Notes: a model not told the origin generated them from the sequence alone. Shown: positions 7,428 to 16,940, numbered from the stretch's first letter. The stretch: DNA of 64,000 bases from Chryseobacterium shigense (GCF_014207845.1 NZ_JACHLC010000002.1:310001-374000), one strand, 5' to 3'. Numbers and translations are program-made.

Positions 7428-8888
7428 ATGATAATAACAGAATTATTAAAGAGGATTCCGGTTTTAGAAATTCATGGTGATGATTCCCGTGAGATTTCGG
7501 AATTGGTTTTCGACAGCAGGAAGGTTACGGAAAACTCACTCTATATTGCAGTGAGAGGAACCGTTGCAGACGGACATTCATACATTGCATCATCTGTTGA
7601 AAAAGGTGCAAAAGCAGTAGTATGTGAAGAATTCCCGGAAACATTGAATGAAAATGTAACCTATGTGAAGGTAAAAGATTCATCTAAAGCTTTAGGACAT
7701 TTAGCATCCAATTTCTATGGAAATCCATCCCAGAAACTTAAACTAATCGGAGTTACCGGAACCAATGGAAAAACCTCTGTATCTACCCTTCTTTTTGATG
7801 TATTCAAAAATTTAGGCTATGATTCAGCATTGCTTTCTACTGTAGAGATCAGAATCGGTGAGAAAATTATTCCCGCCACCCATACCACTCCTGATGTTAT
7901 TACCATTAATAAAATTTTAGCCCAGGCAGTTGAAGAAGGCTGTGAATTTGCTTTTATGGAAGTAAGTTCCCACGGAATCAACCAGAACAGAATTGAAGGT
8001 CTGCATTTTAAAGTGGCCGGTTTCACCAATCTTACCCATGACCACCTGGACTATCATAAAACCTTCGATGAATATCTGAAAACGAAGAAAAGATTCTTTG
8101 ATGAACTGGAAAATACTGCCGTAGCCATCACCAATGTAGATGACAAAAACGGAATGGTAATGCTTCAGAACACAAAGGCAAACAAAAAGTCTTACGCTCT
8201 GAAAACTATGGCAGATTACCACGGAAAATCCTTAGAAATTGATTTCAACGGAATGCTGCTGAACTTCAACGGAAAAGAATTCTGGACCACACTGACAGGA
8301 AAATTCAATGTTTACAACCTTCTGTTGGTTTTCGGAATTGCTTCAGAGCTTGGTTTTGAGCAGGATGAAATTTTACAGGCCATCAGTAAACTGAAAAGAG
8401 TTTCCGGAAGATTCGAAACCTTCAAATCGGACGGAGGAATTTTCTTCATCGTAGATTATGCACATACGCCGGATGCTCTGGAAAATATTCTGGACAGCAT
8501 TAATGATATCAGAACAAAAAACGAAAGACTGATCACCGTTTTCGGATGCGGAGGCGACAGGGATCACTCGAAAAGGCCTGAAATGGGAAATATTGCCACT
8601 AAAAAATCAACACTGGCAATCATCACCTCAGACAATCCGAGAACAGAAGATCCTGCACAGATCATCAAAGAAATTGAAGCAGGTGTTGAACCTCAGAACT
8701 TCAGCAAATACACTTCAATTCCGGACAGAAAAGAAGCTATAAAAATGGCAATTAAGTTTGCAGAACCTAGAGATATTGTTTTAGTCGCCGGAAAAGGCCA
8801 TGAAAACTATCAGGAAATTAATGGTGTAAAACATCATTTTGATGACAAAGAAACCATCAACGAGCTTTGGAAGCTAATGAGCAAATAA
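7428..8888 (+). CDS. murE: UDP-MurNAc-tripeptide ligase MurE (meso-DAP type)
   Basis: MurE adds the third residue of the peptidoglycan stem peptide. The 486-residue protein has the usual three Mur-ligase domains: the N-terminal UDP-binding domain with FDSRKV, the ATP loop GVTGTNGKTSV (about residue 108), the central block with HTTPD and SSHGINQNRI, and the C-terminal domain. The motif SDNPRTEDP carries DNPR, the signature of enzymes that add meso-diaminopimelate rather than lysine. The late block VAGKGHENYQ is also typical. It is followed by mraY after 21 nt. Confidence 0.96.
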   Translation: MIITELLKRIPVLEIHGDDSREISELVFDSRKVTENSLYIAVRGTVADGHSYIASSVEKGAKAVVCEEFPETLNENVTYVKVKDSSKALGHLASNFYGNPSQKLKLIGVTGTNGKTSVSTLLFDVFKNLGYDSALLSTVEIRIGEKIIPATHTTPDVITINKILAQAVEEGCEFAFMEVSSHGINQNRIEGLHFKVAGFTNLTHDHLDYHKTFDEYLKTKKRFFDELENTAVAITNVDDKNGMVMLQNTKANKKSYALKTMADYHGKSLEIDFNGMLLNFNGKEFWTTLTGKFNVYNLLLVFGIASELGFEQDEILQAISKLKRVSGRFETFKSDGGIFFIVDYAHTPDALENILDSINDIRTKNERLITVFGCGGDRDHSKRPEMGNIATKKSTLAIITSDNPRTEDPAQIIKEIEAGVEPQNFSKYTSIPDRKEAIKMAIKFAEPRDIVLVAGKGHENYQEINGVKHHFDDKETINELWKLMSK

Positions 8889-8909
8889 AATTAGATTAAA
8901 AAAGGAAAC

Positions 8910-10151
8910 ATGTTATACTATCTATACGAATATCTAACAAGCCAGGGAATCCATATTCCGGGATTAGGAATGCTGAAATACATTTCTTTCCGTGCCGGTA
9001 TTGCCGTGCTTTTTTCTCTGATTATTGCTCTTGTATACGGAAAAAGGATCATCAACTACCTGCGTGCAAGACAGATGGGTGAGCTGGTACGTGACCTTGG
9101 ATTGGACGGGCAAAAGCAGAAAGAAGGAACCCCAACTATGGGAGGGCTTATCATCATTATTGCAACCATTATTCCGGTGCTGCTCTTTACAAGAATTACC
9201 AATGTATATATTGTTCTGCTTCTGGTTTCAATGTTATGGATGGGTTCTATAGGTTTCCTTGATGATTATTTAAAGAAAATAAAGAAAAATAAAGACGGAC
9301 TGAGCGGAAAGTTTAAAATCGTAGGCCAGGTCGGATTAGGGCTGATTGTCGGAATTACAATGTATTTCCACCCGGATATCACGGTGAAAAGAAAATATGC
9401 AGATGCAAAAGTGGTGAACAGAAACAATGTTGAGCAAAACTTTATGCCGACAGAAAAAATCACTGTTTCTACTGTGCCGTTTGCCAAAAACAATGAATTC
9501 GATTACAGCGGAATCCTGTTCTGGATGAATGATAAAGATGCTCACGAATGGGCATGGATTGTCTTTATCCCGATTGTTATTTTCATCGTAACAGCTGTAT
9601 CAAACGGAGCCAATATCACAGACGGAATCGACGGCCTTGCCGCAGGAACCAGTGTAGTGATACTGCTCACCCTTGCCCTGTTTGCCTACCTTTCCGGAAA
9701 CATCATCTTTGCAGATTACCTCAATATCATGTTCCTGCCGAATATGGGAGAGACAACCATTTTTGCCGTTGCGATGGTAGGTGCCGTGATCGGCTTCTTC
9801 TGGTACAATACCTATCCGGCGCAGGTTTTTATGGGAGACACAGGAAGTTTGATGCTTGGAGGGGTGATTGCCGTATTAGCCATTATTTTAAGAAAAGAAC
9901 TTTTGATTCCTGTTTTATGTGGAATCTTCCTGATTGAAAACATATCTGTCATGCTACAGGTGGTTGTTTTCAAATACAGAAAAAAGAAATACGGGTTGGA
10001 ATATGCCCAGAATAACAGGTTTTTCAGAATGTCACCATTACACCACCATTATCAGAAGGGAGGCTTCCATGAAAGTAAGATCGTAAACAGAATGATCATC
10101 ATCGGGGTAATGCTGGCTATTGTATGCCTGATCACATTAAAAATGAGATAA
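8910..10151 (+). CDS. mraY: Phospho-MurNAc-pentapeptide transferase MraY
   Basis: MraY makes lipid I from UDP-MurNAc-pentapeptide and undecaprenyl phosphate at the inner membrane. The 413-residue protein has about ten transmembrane segments. Conserved cytoplasmic motifs are GTPTMGGL, the Asp pair in [24 protein letters not shown] and [12 protein letters not shown], plus the His-rich block SPLHHHYQK near the C-terminus. It is longer than the 360-residue Proteobacterial enzyme. The extra 50 residues lie in a loop (about residues 155-205, hydrophilic, [14 protein letters not shown] onward) between transmembrane segments, an insertion usual for Bacteroidota. Confidence 0.96.
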   Translation: MLYYLYEYLTSQGIHIPGLGMLKYISFRAGIAVLFSLIIALVYGKRIINYLRARQMGELVRDLGLDGQKQKEGTPTMGGLIIIIATIIPVLLFTRITNVYIVLLLVSMLWMGSIGFLDDYLKKIKKNKDGLSGKFKIVGQVGLGLIVGITMYFHPDITVKRKYADAKVVNRNNVEQNFMPTEKITVSTVPFAKNNEFDYSGILFWMNDKDAHEWAWIVFIPIVIFIVTAVSNGANITDGIDGLAAGTSVVILLTLALFAYLSGNIIFADYLNIMFLPNMGETTIFAVAMVGAVIGFFWYNTYPAQVFMGDTGSLMLGGVIAVLAIILRKELLIPVLCGIFLIENISVMLQVVVFKYRKKKYGLEYAQNNRFFRMSPLHHHYQKGGFHESKIVNRMIIIGVMLAIVCLITLKMR

Positions 10152-10165
10152 CCAATCATTTAAAT

Positions 10166-10207
10166 ATTGAAGAATTTAAAAAATTTTGAATCATTAAATC
10201 CTTCAAT
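10166..10207. repeat. Inverted repeat in the mraY-murD spacer
   Basis: ATTGAAGAATTTAA (10166-10179) and TTAAATCCTTCAAT (10194-10207) are complementary at 13 of 14 positions around a 14-nt loop. The element fills most of the 75-nt gap. Confidence 0.7.
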
Positions 10208-10226
10208 CATTAAATTATAAATAAAT

Positions 10227-11558
10227 ATGAAAATAGTTGTTTTAGGAGGTGGAGAGAGCGGATGCGGAGCTGCTTATTTAGCGAAAAAACAAGGTCTGGA
10301 AGTTTTTCTTTCAGACAAAGGAGCTATTAAGGATAACTATAAGCAGTTTTTAACCGAAAATGAAATTGAATTTGAAGAAGGAAACCACAACGAAGAAAGA
10401 ATTTTAAATGCCGACTGGATCGTAAAAAGCCCGGGAATTCCAAAAAAAGCAGAGATCATTCATAAAATTCATGACAAAGGAATCAGACTTTCCTCTGAAA
10501 TTGAATTTGCTTCAGAATATACCGATGCCAAGATCATAGCCATTACAGGAAGCAACGGAAAAACAACAACAACTTCCCTGATCTACTACATCCTGAAAAA
10601 TGACGGATTAAACGTAGGACTGGGAGGAAACATAGGATACAGTTTTGCCAGACAGGTTGCTGATGAAAACCATGAATATTATGTCCTGGAAGTAAGTTCA
10701 TTCCAATTAGATGATATTCAGAACTTCAGACCTTATATTTCTCTGTTGCTGAACCTGTCTCAGGATCACCTGGACCAGTACAACTACAACTATGAGGAAT
10801 ATGCTTTAGCCAAGTTCAGAATTGCTGAAAATCAGGAAAACGACAATTTCTTCATCTACAACAAAGATGATGAAATGAGCAAAAACATTCTTGAAAAATT
10901 AGAAATTAAGGCAAAGATGATCCCTTTCTCTACGAAAGAGAAATTATCTGAAGGAGGTTTTATTGATGGTGATCAGATCGTGGTAAAAGTACAGGACGAA
11001 TTCTCAATGAAAATTGATGAACTTTCTCTTCTTGGAAATCACAATGTTGCCAATAGTTTAGCCGCGTCTATAGCCGGTAAAATATTGAAAATCAACAACG
11101 AAAGCATCAGAAATTCCCTGATGACTTTCCAGGCGGTAGAACACAGGCTTGAATTCGTAACGGAAACCAACGGTGTAAAATACATCAACGATAGCAAGGC
11201 AACCAATGTAAATGCAACCTATTACGCCCTGGAAAGTATGAAAACCCCAACAGTCTGGATCGTAGGAGGATTGGATAAAGGAAATGATTATACAGAAATT
11301 GAAGAGCTCGTTAAAAGAAAAGTAAAAGCAATTGTCTGCTTAGGAATAGATAACACGAAGATCATAGACTTCTTTAAAGATAAAAAGGAATTCATCTATG
11401 ATACTTCAAGTATGGAAGAAGCCGTGAAAATATCAAAATCACTGGCAAAAAGCGGAGATACCGTTTTACTTTCTCCATGCTGTGCAAGTTTTGACCTTTT
11501 CAAAAGCTACGAAGACAGGGGAAAACAGTTTAAAGAACAGGTATTAAAAGAAATGTAA
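10227..11558 (+). CDS. murD: UDP-MurNAc-L-Ala-D-Glu ligase MurD
   Basis: MurD adds D-glutamate to UDP-MurNAc-L-alanine. The 443-residue protein starts with the Rossmann motif VVLGGGESGCGAAYLA. The ATP loop is AITGSNGKTTTTSL (about residue 107), followed by LEVSSFQLD, NLSQDHLDQY, the substrate block INDSKATNVNAT and the C-terminal SPCCASFD. All are standard MurD motifs. It lies inside the dcw cluster after mraY; the spacer on its 3' side carries an AATACAT-rich repeat also found before murC. Confidence 0.96.
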   Translation: MKIVVLGGGESGCGAAYLAKKQGLEVFLSDKGAIKDNYKQFLTENEIEFEEGNHNEERILNADWIVKSPGIPKKAEIIHKIHDKGIRLSSEIEFASEYTDAKIIAITGSNGKTTTTSLIYYILKNDGLNVGLGGNIGYSFARQVADENHEYYVLEVSSFQLDDIQNFRPYISLLLNLSQDHLDQYNYNYEEYALAKFRIAENQENDNFFIYNKDDEMSKNILEKLEIKAKMIPFSTKEKLSEGGFIDGDQIVVKVQDEFSMKIDELSLLGNHNVANSLAASIAGKILKINNESIRNSLMTFQAVEHRLEFVTETNGVKYINDSKATNVNATYYALESMKTPTVWIVGGLDKGNDYTEIEELVKRKVKAIVCLGIDNTKIIDFFKDKKEFIYDTSSMEEAVKISKSLAKSGDTVLLSPCCASFDLFKSYEDRGKQFKEQVLKEM

Positions 11559-11600
11559 AAAGGATGAATGTATTAATGATTAAAAGCTAATTGCAAAATC

Positions 11601-11636
11601 ATAAATACATTGTACATCAATACATGAATACAAAAA
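11601..11636 (+). repeat. AATACAT spacer repeat, copy 1 (before ftsW)
   Basis: A 36-nt segment beginning ATAAATACATTGTACAT and ending AATACAAAAA is nearly identical to 14011-14045 before murC (a one-base insertion and one substitution). It contains the palindrome-like core ACATTGTACAT. Its presence here shows that this stretch is spacer rather than ftsW coding sequence. Confidence 0.8.
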
Positions 11637-11638
11637 AT

Positions 11639-12877
11639 ATGGACGAACAGAACACAGAAAACAGAATTGAATTTCTAAAGGGCGATAAAGTACTTTGGAT
11701 GGTTATCCTTGTGATCTCCATTTTCTCTATCTTCCCTGTATATTCTGCAAGTTCAAATCTGGAATATATAGTGAATAACGGAACCACTACAGGTCACGTT
11801 ATCAAACATATGTTCTTTGTGGTACTGGGTCTGGTGATCATGAGGGTTGTTGGAGTCATAAAGTATGAGTACATCGGAAAGCTCAGCAGCATTCTGCTTG
11901 GTTTAATGATTGTGCTACTCGTAGTCACTATGTTTACAGGACAGACCATTGATGGGGCCAGTGCTTCAAGATGGCTGAAAATCCCCGGAACACCCATCTC
12001 CTTCCAGCCGTCATCATTTGCATTTTTGATGCTGATCATTTATCTCTGCAGATATCTGACCAAAAAGATAACAAGAGAAAGACTTCCGATAGAAAATATC
12101 ATGTATATCTTCGGACCCATTCTTCTGGTATTTGTGCTCGTTGCAAAAGACAACGGTTCCACCGCATTGATGATCCTGATGGTTTCTGTAGTTGTTCTCG
12201 TAATAGGGCAGCTCCACTGGAAATACATCGCAGGTTTCATTTCAGCATCATTTATAGCTATTGTCCTATTTCTGATTATTGCATTAAACACCAACCTCAT
12301 CGGCGGAAACCGTGTTCATACATGGATGAGCCGTATCGAGACATTCACATCAAGTAAAGCAAAAACTGCTGATGTTGACGATGAAAGCGTAAAAGCAAAA
12401 AACTATCAGGTAATGCAGGCCAAAGCCGCTATCGTTCATGGTGGAATTACCGGAATGGGACCCGGAAAAAGTGCATTAAAGCAAATGCTTCCGCAGTCCG
12501 CCTCCGACTTTATTTTTGCCGTAATTGTAGAAGAATATGGATTGATTGGAGCAGCCTTCCTCATAAGTCTGTATCTCATTATGATGATCAGGATTGTGAT
12601 GATCGCAAGTAAAATGCCTGCCTTTTTCGGATCGTTGCTCGTGCTCAGTCTCGGAGTGATGATCTTCATACAGCTTTCAGTAAATATTGCGGTAGCTGTA
12701 AACCTGATCCCGGTAACAGGACAGCCGCTGCCACTGATAAGTTACGGAGGAACCTCCATGCTGGTAACCTACCTCCAGCTCGGAATTATTTTAAATATAA
12801 GCTCAAGGATCCAGATATATGATGAAGAAGGAATGGGCAAAAAACAGAGTGTAGCAGAAATTAATGATATCGCTTAA
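11639..12877 (+). CDS. ftsW: Lipid II glycosyltransferase FtsW (SEDS family)
   Basis: FtsW polymerises lipid II into septal glycan together with FtsI. The 412-residue protein has about ten transmembrane segments. Conserved features include IDGASASRWLKIPGTPISFQPSS, the large periplasmic loop after NTNLIGG, and the terminal block TGQPLPLISYGGTSML with its Ser/Gly-rich SEDS signature. A longer frame opens at a TTG at 11591 and has an ATG at 11624. Both lie inside a spacer repeat shared with the murC upstream region, so the ATG at 11639 (MDEQNTENRIEF) is preferred. Confidence 0.93.
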   Translation: MDEQNTENRIEFLKGDKVLWMVILVISIFSIFPVYSASSNLEYIVNNGTTTGHVIKHMFFVVLGLVIMRVVGVIKYEYIGKLSSILLGLMIVLLVVTMFTGQTIDGASASRWLKIPGTPISFQPSSFAFLMLIIYLCRYLTKKITRERLPIENIMYIFGPILLVFVLVAKDNGSTALMILMVSVVVLVIGQLHWKYIAGFISASFIAIVLFLIIALNTNLIGGNRVHTWMSRIETFTSSKAKTADVDDESVKAKNYQVMQAKAAIVHGGITGMGPGKSALKQMLPQSASDFIFAVIVEEYGLIGAAFLISLYLIMMIRIVMIASKMPAFFGSLLVLSLGVMIFIQLSVNIAVAVNLIPVTGQPLPLISYGGTSMLVTYLQLGIILNISSRIQIYDEEGMGKKQSVAEINDIA

Positions 12878-12884
12878 TTCAAAA

Positions 12885-12894
12885 CTGATATCAG
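12885..12894. repeat. Palindrome in the ftsW-murG spacer
   Basis: CTGATATCAG is a perfect 10-bp palindrome in the 30-nt gap. It is short enough to be chance on its own but fits the pattern of the other spacers of this cluster. Confidence 0.4.
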
Positions 12895-12907
12895 CAACAA
12901 AATAAAG

Positions 12908-14014
12908 ATGAACAAAAAACTAAAAGTAGTATTATCCGGCGGCGGAACAGGAGGACACATCTTCCCTGCTATTGCCATTGCAGACGAAATCAGAAAAAGA
13001 TTTCCTGATACGGAATTTTTGTTCATAGGAGCCAACGGGAAAATGGAAATGGAAAAAGTTCCCCAGGCTGGTTATAAAATTGAAGGAATTGATATTGCCG
13101 GAATCGACAGAGGGAATCTTTTATCCAATTTAGGACTGCCTTTCAAAATTCTGAAAAGCTTATCCAGATCAAAAAAGATCATTAAAAATTTTGCCCCGGA
13201 CTTTGCCGTAGGAACAGGAGGTTTTGCAAGCGGACCCGCCTTATATGAAGCCAGCAAACTGGGAATCCCTATTTTTATTCAGGAGCAGAATGCCCATGCC
13301 GGTGTAACCAATAAAATCCTAAGCAAGAAAGCCAAAGCAGTTTTCACTGCTTATCCAAAAGTAGACGGTTTCCCTGCTGAAAAAATAAAGTTTCTGGGTA
13401 ATCCTATCCGTTCAACTATTATTTCAGGAATGCAGGAAACAGCTGCAGCAAAAGAAAAAATGGGACTGAATAAAGATAAGCTTACCATACTTTCAGTAGG
13501 CGGTTCCTTAGGGTCCAGAACATTAAACAATGCATGGAAGGCTCATTTAAATGATTTAATCAGCAAAGATTACCAGCTGATCTGGCAGACAGGAAAGCTT
13601 GATTATAAAGATATTATAGAAGAAACAAAAGATATTGACAGCAGAAACATCCAGATTCTGGAATTCATCAAAGATATGGAGCTGGCTTACTCAGCTGCAG
13701 ACATCATTGTTTCAAGAGCCGGAGCCATTGCCATTTCAGAGCTGGCAGTAGCTAAGAAGCCGGTTCTTCTGGTACCCTTCCCATTTGCAGCGGAAGACCA
13801 TCAGACCAAAAATGCCATGAACCTCGTTGAAAAAAATGCAGCAAAAATGGTAAAAGACTCTGAAATGCAGGAAAAATTCTGGAATACACTACAGGAGATT
13901 TCCGGCAGTGAAAATGCAAGAAACGAAATGTCTCAGAGCCTGGAATATTTTGCCAAGCCAAACGCAGCGAAAGAGATTGTGGATGAGATATTTAAAACTG
14001 TAAAAAGTACATAA
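12908..14014 (+). CDS. murG: UDP-GlcNAc:lipid I N-acetylglucosaminyltransferase MurG
   Basis: MurG converts lipid I to lipid II on the inner face of the membrane. The 368-residue GT-B glycosyltransferase starts VVLSGGGTGGHIFPAIAIA, the diagnostic Gly-rich loop. It has the second loop VGTGGFASGP, then IQEQNAHAGVTNK, the UDP-GlcNAc region LSVGGSLGSRTLN, and the C-terminal SRAGAIAISELAVAKKPVLLVPFPFAAEDHQTKNA written here as two adjoining conserved blocks (SRAGA and PFPFAAEDHQTKNA). The stop codon lies at the start of the spacer repeat that precedes murC. Confidence 0.96.
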   Translation: MNKKLKVVLSGGGTGGHIFPAIAIADEIRKRFPDTEFLFIGANGKMEMEKVPQAGYKIEGIDIAGIDRGNLLSNLGLPFKILKSLSRSKKIIKNFAPDFAVGTGGFASGPALYEASKLGIPIFIQEQNAHAGVTNKILSKKAKAVFTAYPKVDGFPAEKIKFLGNPIRSTIISGMQETAAAKEKMGLNKDKLTILSVGGSLGSRTLNNAWKAHLNDLISKDYQLIWQTGKLDYKDIIEETKDIDSRNIQILEFIKDMELAYSAADIIVSRAGAIAISELAVAKKPVLLVPFPFAAEDHQTKNAMNLVEKNAAKMVKDSEMQEKFWNTLQEISGSENARNEMSQSLEYFAKPNAAKEIVDEIFKTVKST

Positions 14015-14045
14015 ATACATTGTACATAATACATTAATACAAAAA
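14011..14045 (+). repeat. AATACAT spacer repeat, copy 2 (before murC)
   Basis: Nearly identical to the 36-nt segment before ftsW. It begins over the murG stop codon and ends just before the murC ATG at 14048. The two copies are about 2.4 kb apart in the same operon. Confidence 0.8.
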
Positions 14046-14047
14046 GA

Positions 14048-15403
14048 ATGAACATTTTAGAAACATATCAAAATTATTACTTCGTAGGAATCGGAGGTAT
14101 CGGGATGAGTGCTTTGGCACGCTATTTCAATGCTTCCGGTAAGAAAGTGCTGGGTTATGATAAAACCAACACCAAGCTTACAGAACAACTGATGAAAGAA
14201 GGAATTGATATTGTTTTCGAAGATCTCATTGATGAAAGAATAACTTCGCTTCAAAAGGAAAATACATTAGTGATCTATACTCCTGCAATCAAAACGTTAG
14301 GAATTCTGGATTATTTTAATCAAAACCTGTTTGAAGTTCTGAAACGTGCAAAAGTTCTTGGTCTGATTACCGAAAACACAGAATGTATTGCCGTTGCAGG
14401 AACCCACGGAAAAACAACGACTTCCACATTGGTTTCACATCTGTGTAAAGAAGCCGATCTTCCGTTTTCATGCTTTTTAGGCGGTATTTCTGAGAATTTC
14501 AGATCCAACTTCCTTTACAACGGCACAAAATATTCCGTGGTAGAAGCAGATGAGTATGACAGAAGTTTCCTTAACCTTTCTCCGGACTGGGCTGTGGTAA
14601 CTTCTACAGATGCAGACCATCTGGATATCTATGGTGATAAAAACCATATCGAAGAAGGCTTCAGACAGTTTGCCGCACTTGTCCCGGATGACAAACAGCT
14701 TTTTGTAAGAAAAGGACTGGAAATCGGCAGAAACCATAAAACCTATGCCGTAAACGAAGAAGCAGATTATTATTCAGATAATCTCCGTATGGATCATGAC
14801 AAGATCTATTTTGACTTCCATACCCCATCTGAAACCGTAAAAGATTTTGTATGGGAAATCCCGGGAATTCATAATGTAGAAAATGCTACAGCAGCATTGG
14901 CTATCCTTCATAATTTAGGTGTGAATTTTGAAACCCTGAAGAAAGCGATTGCCAATTTTAAGGGAATTAAAAGAAGATATACCAAGCATATTTATTTAAA
15001 CGGTAAAATTTATATCGATGATTATGCCCACCACCCAACGGAAATTAATGCGGTAGTGAGCTCCATCAGAACATTTTACCCTGACAAAAAGTTGTTGGTA
15101 GTCTTCCAGCCTCACCTTTTCAGCAGAACAAGAGATTTTGCCGATGGATTTGCAGAAAGTTTAAGCAAAGCTGATGAGCTCATCCTTCTCGACATCTATC
15201 CTGCAAGAGAACTTCAGGAAAACTTTAAAGGAATAACCTCTGACTGGCTGCTGGAAAAAGTGACTTTAGATAAAAAAGAAAAATCGGACCTGTCCGGTGC
15301 ATTTGAAAAAATAAAAGAAAAAGATTTTGATATCCTCCTAACCGTAGGCGCAGGAAACATTGACACCCTGTATGACCCTATCACAGAATGGATAGCAAAA
15401 TAA
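14048..15403 (+). CDS. murC: UDP-MurNAc-L-alanine ligase MurC
   Basis: MurC adds L-alanine to UDP-MurNAc, the first step of stem peptide synthesis. The 451-residue protein has the Rossmann start FVGIGGIGMSALARYF, the ATP loop AVAGTHGKTTTSTL (about residue 115), the block VVEADEYDRSFL, TSTDADHLDIYG, and the substrate region IDDYAHHPTEINAV with its His pair. The C-terminal domain has VFQPHLFSRTRDF. All are classical MurC features. The usual next gene, ftsQ, is displaced by an inserted GxxExxY gene. Confidence 0.96.
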   Translation: MNILETYQNYYFVGIGGIGMSALARYFNASGKKVLGYDKTNTKLTEQLMKEGIDIVFEDLIDERITSLQKENTLVIYTPAIKTLGILDYFNQNLFEVLKRAKVLGLITENTECIAVAGTHGKTTTSTLVSHLCKEADLPFSCFLGGISENFRSNFLYNGTKYSVVEADEYDRSFLNLSPDWAVVTSTDADHLDIYGDKNHIEEGFRQFAALVPDDKQLFVRKGLEIGRNHKTYAVNEEADYYSDNLRMDHDKIYFDFHTPSETVKDFVWEIPGIHNVENATAALAILHNLGVNFETLKKAIANFKGIKRRYTKHIYLNGKIYIDDYAHHPTEINAVVSSIRTFYPDKKLLVVFQPHLFSRTRDFADGFAESLSKADELILLDIYPARELQENFKGITSDWLLEKVTLDKKEKSDLSGAFEKIKEKDFDILLTVGAGNIDTLYDPITEWIAK

Positions 15404-15411
15404 TGAGTTTA

Positions 15412-15921
15412 ACGCAGAGTACGCGAAAGAATTAAAGTTCCCAAATACTCGTTCGCAAAGGCGTTTCACTCAGCAAAAACACATAATGTATGATAGAAAA
15501 TGAAATTTCAGGTATTGTTTTCGATGCCGGAATCAAAATACATCGTACGCTTGGAATTGGACTTTATGAGAATGTATATGAAGAATGTTTGATTTATGAA
15601 TTAAAAAACAGAGGATTAAATGTAGAAAGTCAAAAAGACATTGCTATAGAATATGAAGATCTAAAGATCCACAGAGCGTTCAGAGTAGATTTATTAATCG
15701 AAAATAAAGTTATTATTGAAATAAAAGCTGTTCCCGAGATTAATGATTATCATTTTTTTCAGCTTTTAAATTATTTGAGAATAACAAATGTAAAACTTGG
15801 AATGATTTTAAACTTTCATTCAGTTTTGTTTAAAAATGGAGTAAAAAGAGTTGTAAATAAATTATAAAAGCCAAAGCCTCCGCTGAGTGAAACGCCTCTG
15901 CGGACTTAAAAAAACTTTGCG
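15412..15921. mobile_element. Probable repeat-flanked cassette carrying a GxxExxY gene
   Basis: The gene between murC and ftsQ is bracketed by inverted repeats: GCAAAGGCGTTTCACTCAGC at 15455-15474, and at 15882-15901 the complement of GCAGAGGCGTTTCACTCAGC, 19 of 20 identical. Further out are CGCAGAG (15413-15419) on the left and CTTTGCG (15915-15921) on the right, again in inverted orientation. The GC-richer CGCAAAG/CGCAGAG words differ from the AT-rich spacers around them. No transposase is present, so this would be a non-autonomous or relic element. Exact ends and target-site duplication could not be fixed. Confidence 0.6.
15490..15867 (+). CDS. GxxExxY protein (PD-(D/E)xK nuclease-like)
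   Basis: The 125-residue protein carries the name-giving motif in GLYENVYEECLIYEL (G-x-x-E-x-x-Y). Further on is a nuclease-like core FRVDLLIENKVIIEIKA, matching D-(x)n-E-x-K of the PD-(D/E)xK fold. GxxExxY proteins are widespread in Bacteroidota and other groups. Their function is unknown, and they are often found alone in odd genomic positions. Here the gene splits murC from ftsQ within a conserved operon and is surrounded by inverted repeats, so it is more likely a passenger than part of cell division. It keeps the operon orientation, so read-through to ftsQ is possible. Confidence 0.85.
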   Translation: MIENEISGIVFDAGIKIHRTLGIGLYENVYEECLIYELKNRGLNVESQKDIAIEYEDLKIHRAFRVDLLIENKVIIEIKAVPEINDYHFFQLLNYLRITNVKLGMILNFHSVLFKNGVKRVVNKL

Positions 15922-15947
15922 GCAATAGCGTTTATTGAAAATAAAAT

Positions 15948-16907
15948 ATGAAAAATAAATACAGAATATTAAAAATTGTTGTCACGGTAATCATCCTCGG
16001 GTTACTGCTGAGTTTCTCGTTGAAGAGATTCAGCGGCCAGAAGATTACGGACAATAAGATTTCTGTAAAGATGAATGAAAAAACACCCGTATACTTCATT
16101 GATGAAAAAGATATCCGGGAAATTGTAAAAAAAGAAAACCCTTCCGGAAAAGTCGGAAATCTGAACATTCCTGTACTTGAGAAGAAGATCAATGCTTTAC
16201 CGGCTGTAGATAGTGCCAATGTCTATTTGAACCTGAACGGGAAACTGTATCTGGATATCAGACAGAGAGTGCCTGTTTTCAGGTTAAATAAAGACGGAAG
16301 AGATTTTTATGTAGACGGAAAAGGAATCGAATTCCCTATTTCAAAAACCTATTCACATCCGTGCATGCTCGTAACCGGAAATGTGAAACCGGCTGATTAT
16401 CAGAAACTGGCCGAGCTGGTTGAGAAGATTGATAAAGATGATTTCAGTAAAAAATTCTTTATCGGAATTTCAAAAAGCAAAGACGATTATAACCTCCTGA
16501 CGAGTGACGGAAATTATAAAGTGGAAATAGGAGATCTTGATAATATAGAATTTAAAGTAAAAGGCCTGAAAACCTTCGTAGAGAAATATCTCGTATTCCA
16601 GGATCCCCAAAAATACAGCATGGTTTCTGTAAAATACCAGAACCAGATTGTAACCACTTTGAATCCTTATTTCAAAGAAAATGACAGCATTCTGAAAGCA
16701 GGAAACAAAGAACTGGCAAAAACACCGGTTCTGGCAGCTGTAAAAAAACCGCAGGCTTTGCCTAAAACTGCTGAAAAAACAAAAACCCCTTCAGCAAAAC
16801 CGAAGGAAAAGACAAAACCAAAAATAACAGCCAAGCCAAAGGAAACCAAAAAAGCAGATAAAAAACCTGCGGCAGCAAAGTCCAAGGCGAAAGTAAAAGT
16901 AGAGTAA
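15948..16907 (+). CDS. ftsQ: Cell division protein FtsQ/DivIB
   Basis: The 319-residue protein has a basic N-terminus, one transmembrane helix (about residues 8-24), then a POTRA-like region (about residues 40-105, with VYFIDEKDIREIV and the block LPAVDSANVYLNLNGKLYLDI) and the beta domain. It links FtsL/FtsB to the FtsWI synthase in the periplasm. The last 60 residues are a low-complexity Lys/Pro/Ala tail (KPKEKTKPKITAKPKETKK and similar), probably disordered in the periplasm and perhaps contacting peptidoglycan. The position between murC and ftsA agrees with the assignment. Confidence 0.92.
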   Translation: MKNKYRILKIVVTVIILGLLLSFSLKRFSGQKITDNKISVKMNEKTPVYFIDEKDIREIVKKENPSGKVGNLNIPVLEKKINALPAVDSANVYLNLNGKLYLDIRQRVPVFRLNKDGRDFYVDGKGIEFPISKTYSHPCMLVTGNVKPADYQKLAELVEKIDKDDFSKKFFIGISKSKDDYNLLTSDGNYKVEIGDLDNIEFKVKGLKTFVEKYLVFQDPQKYSMVSVKYQNQIVTTLNPYFKENDSILKAGNKELAKTPVLAAVKKPQALPKTAEKTKTPSAKPKEKTKPKITAKPKETKKADKKPAAAKSKAKVKVE

Positions 16908-16940
16908 AAAAGAGTCCTCACAGACGATTTAGCATAAAAA

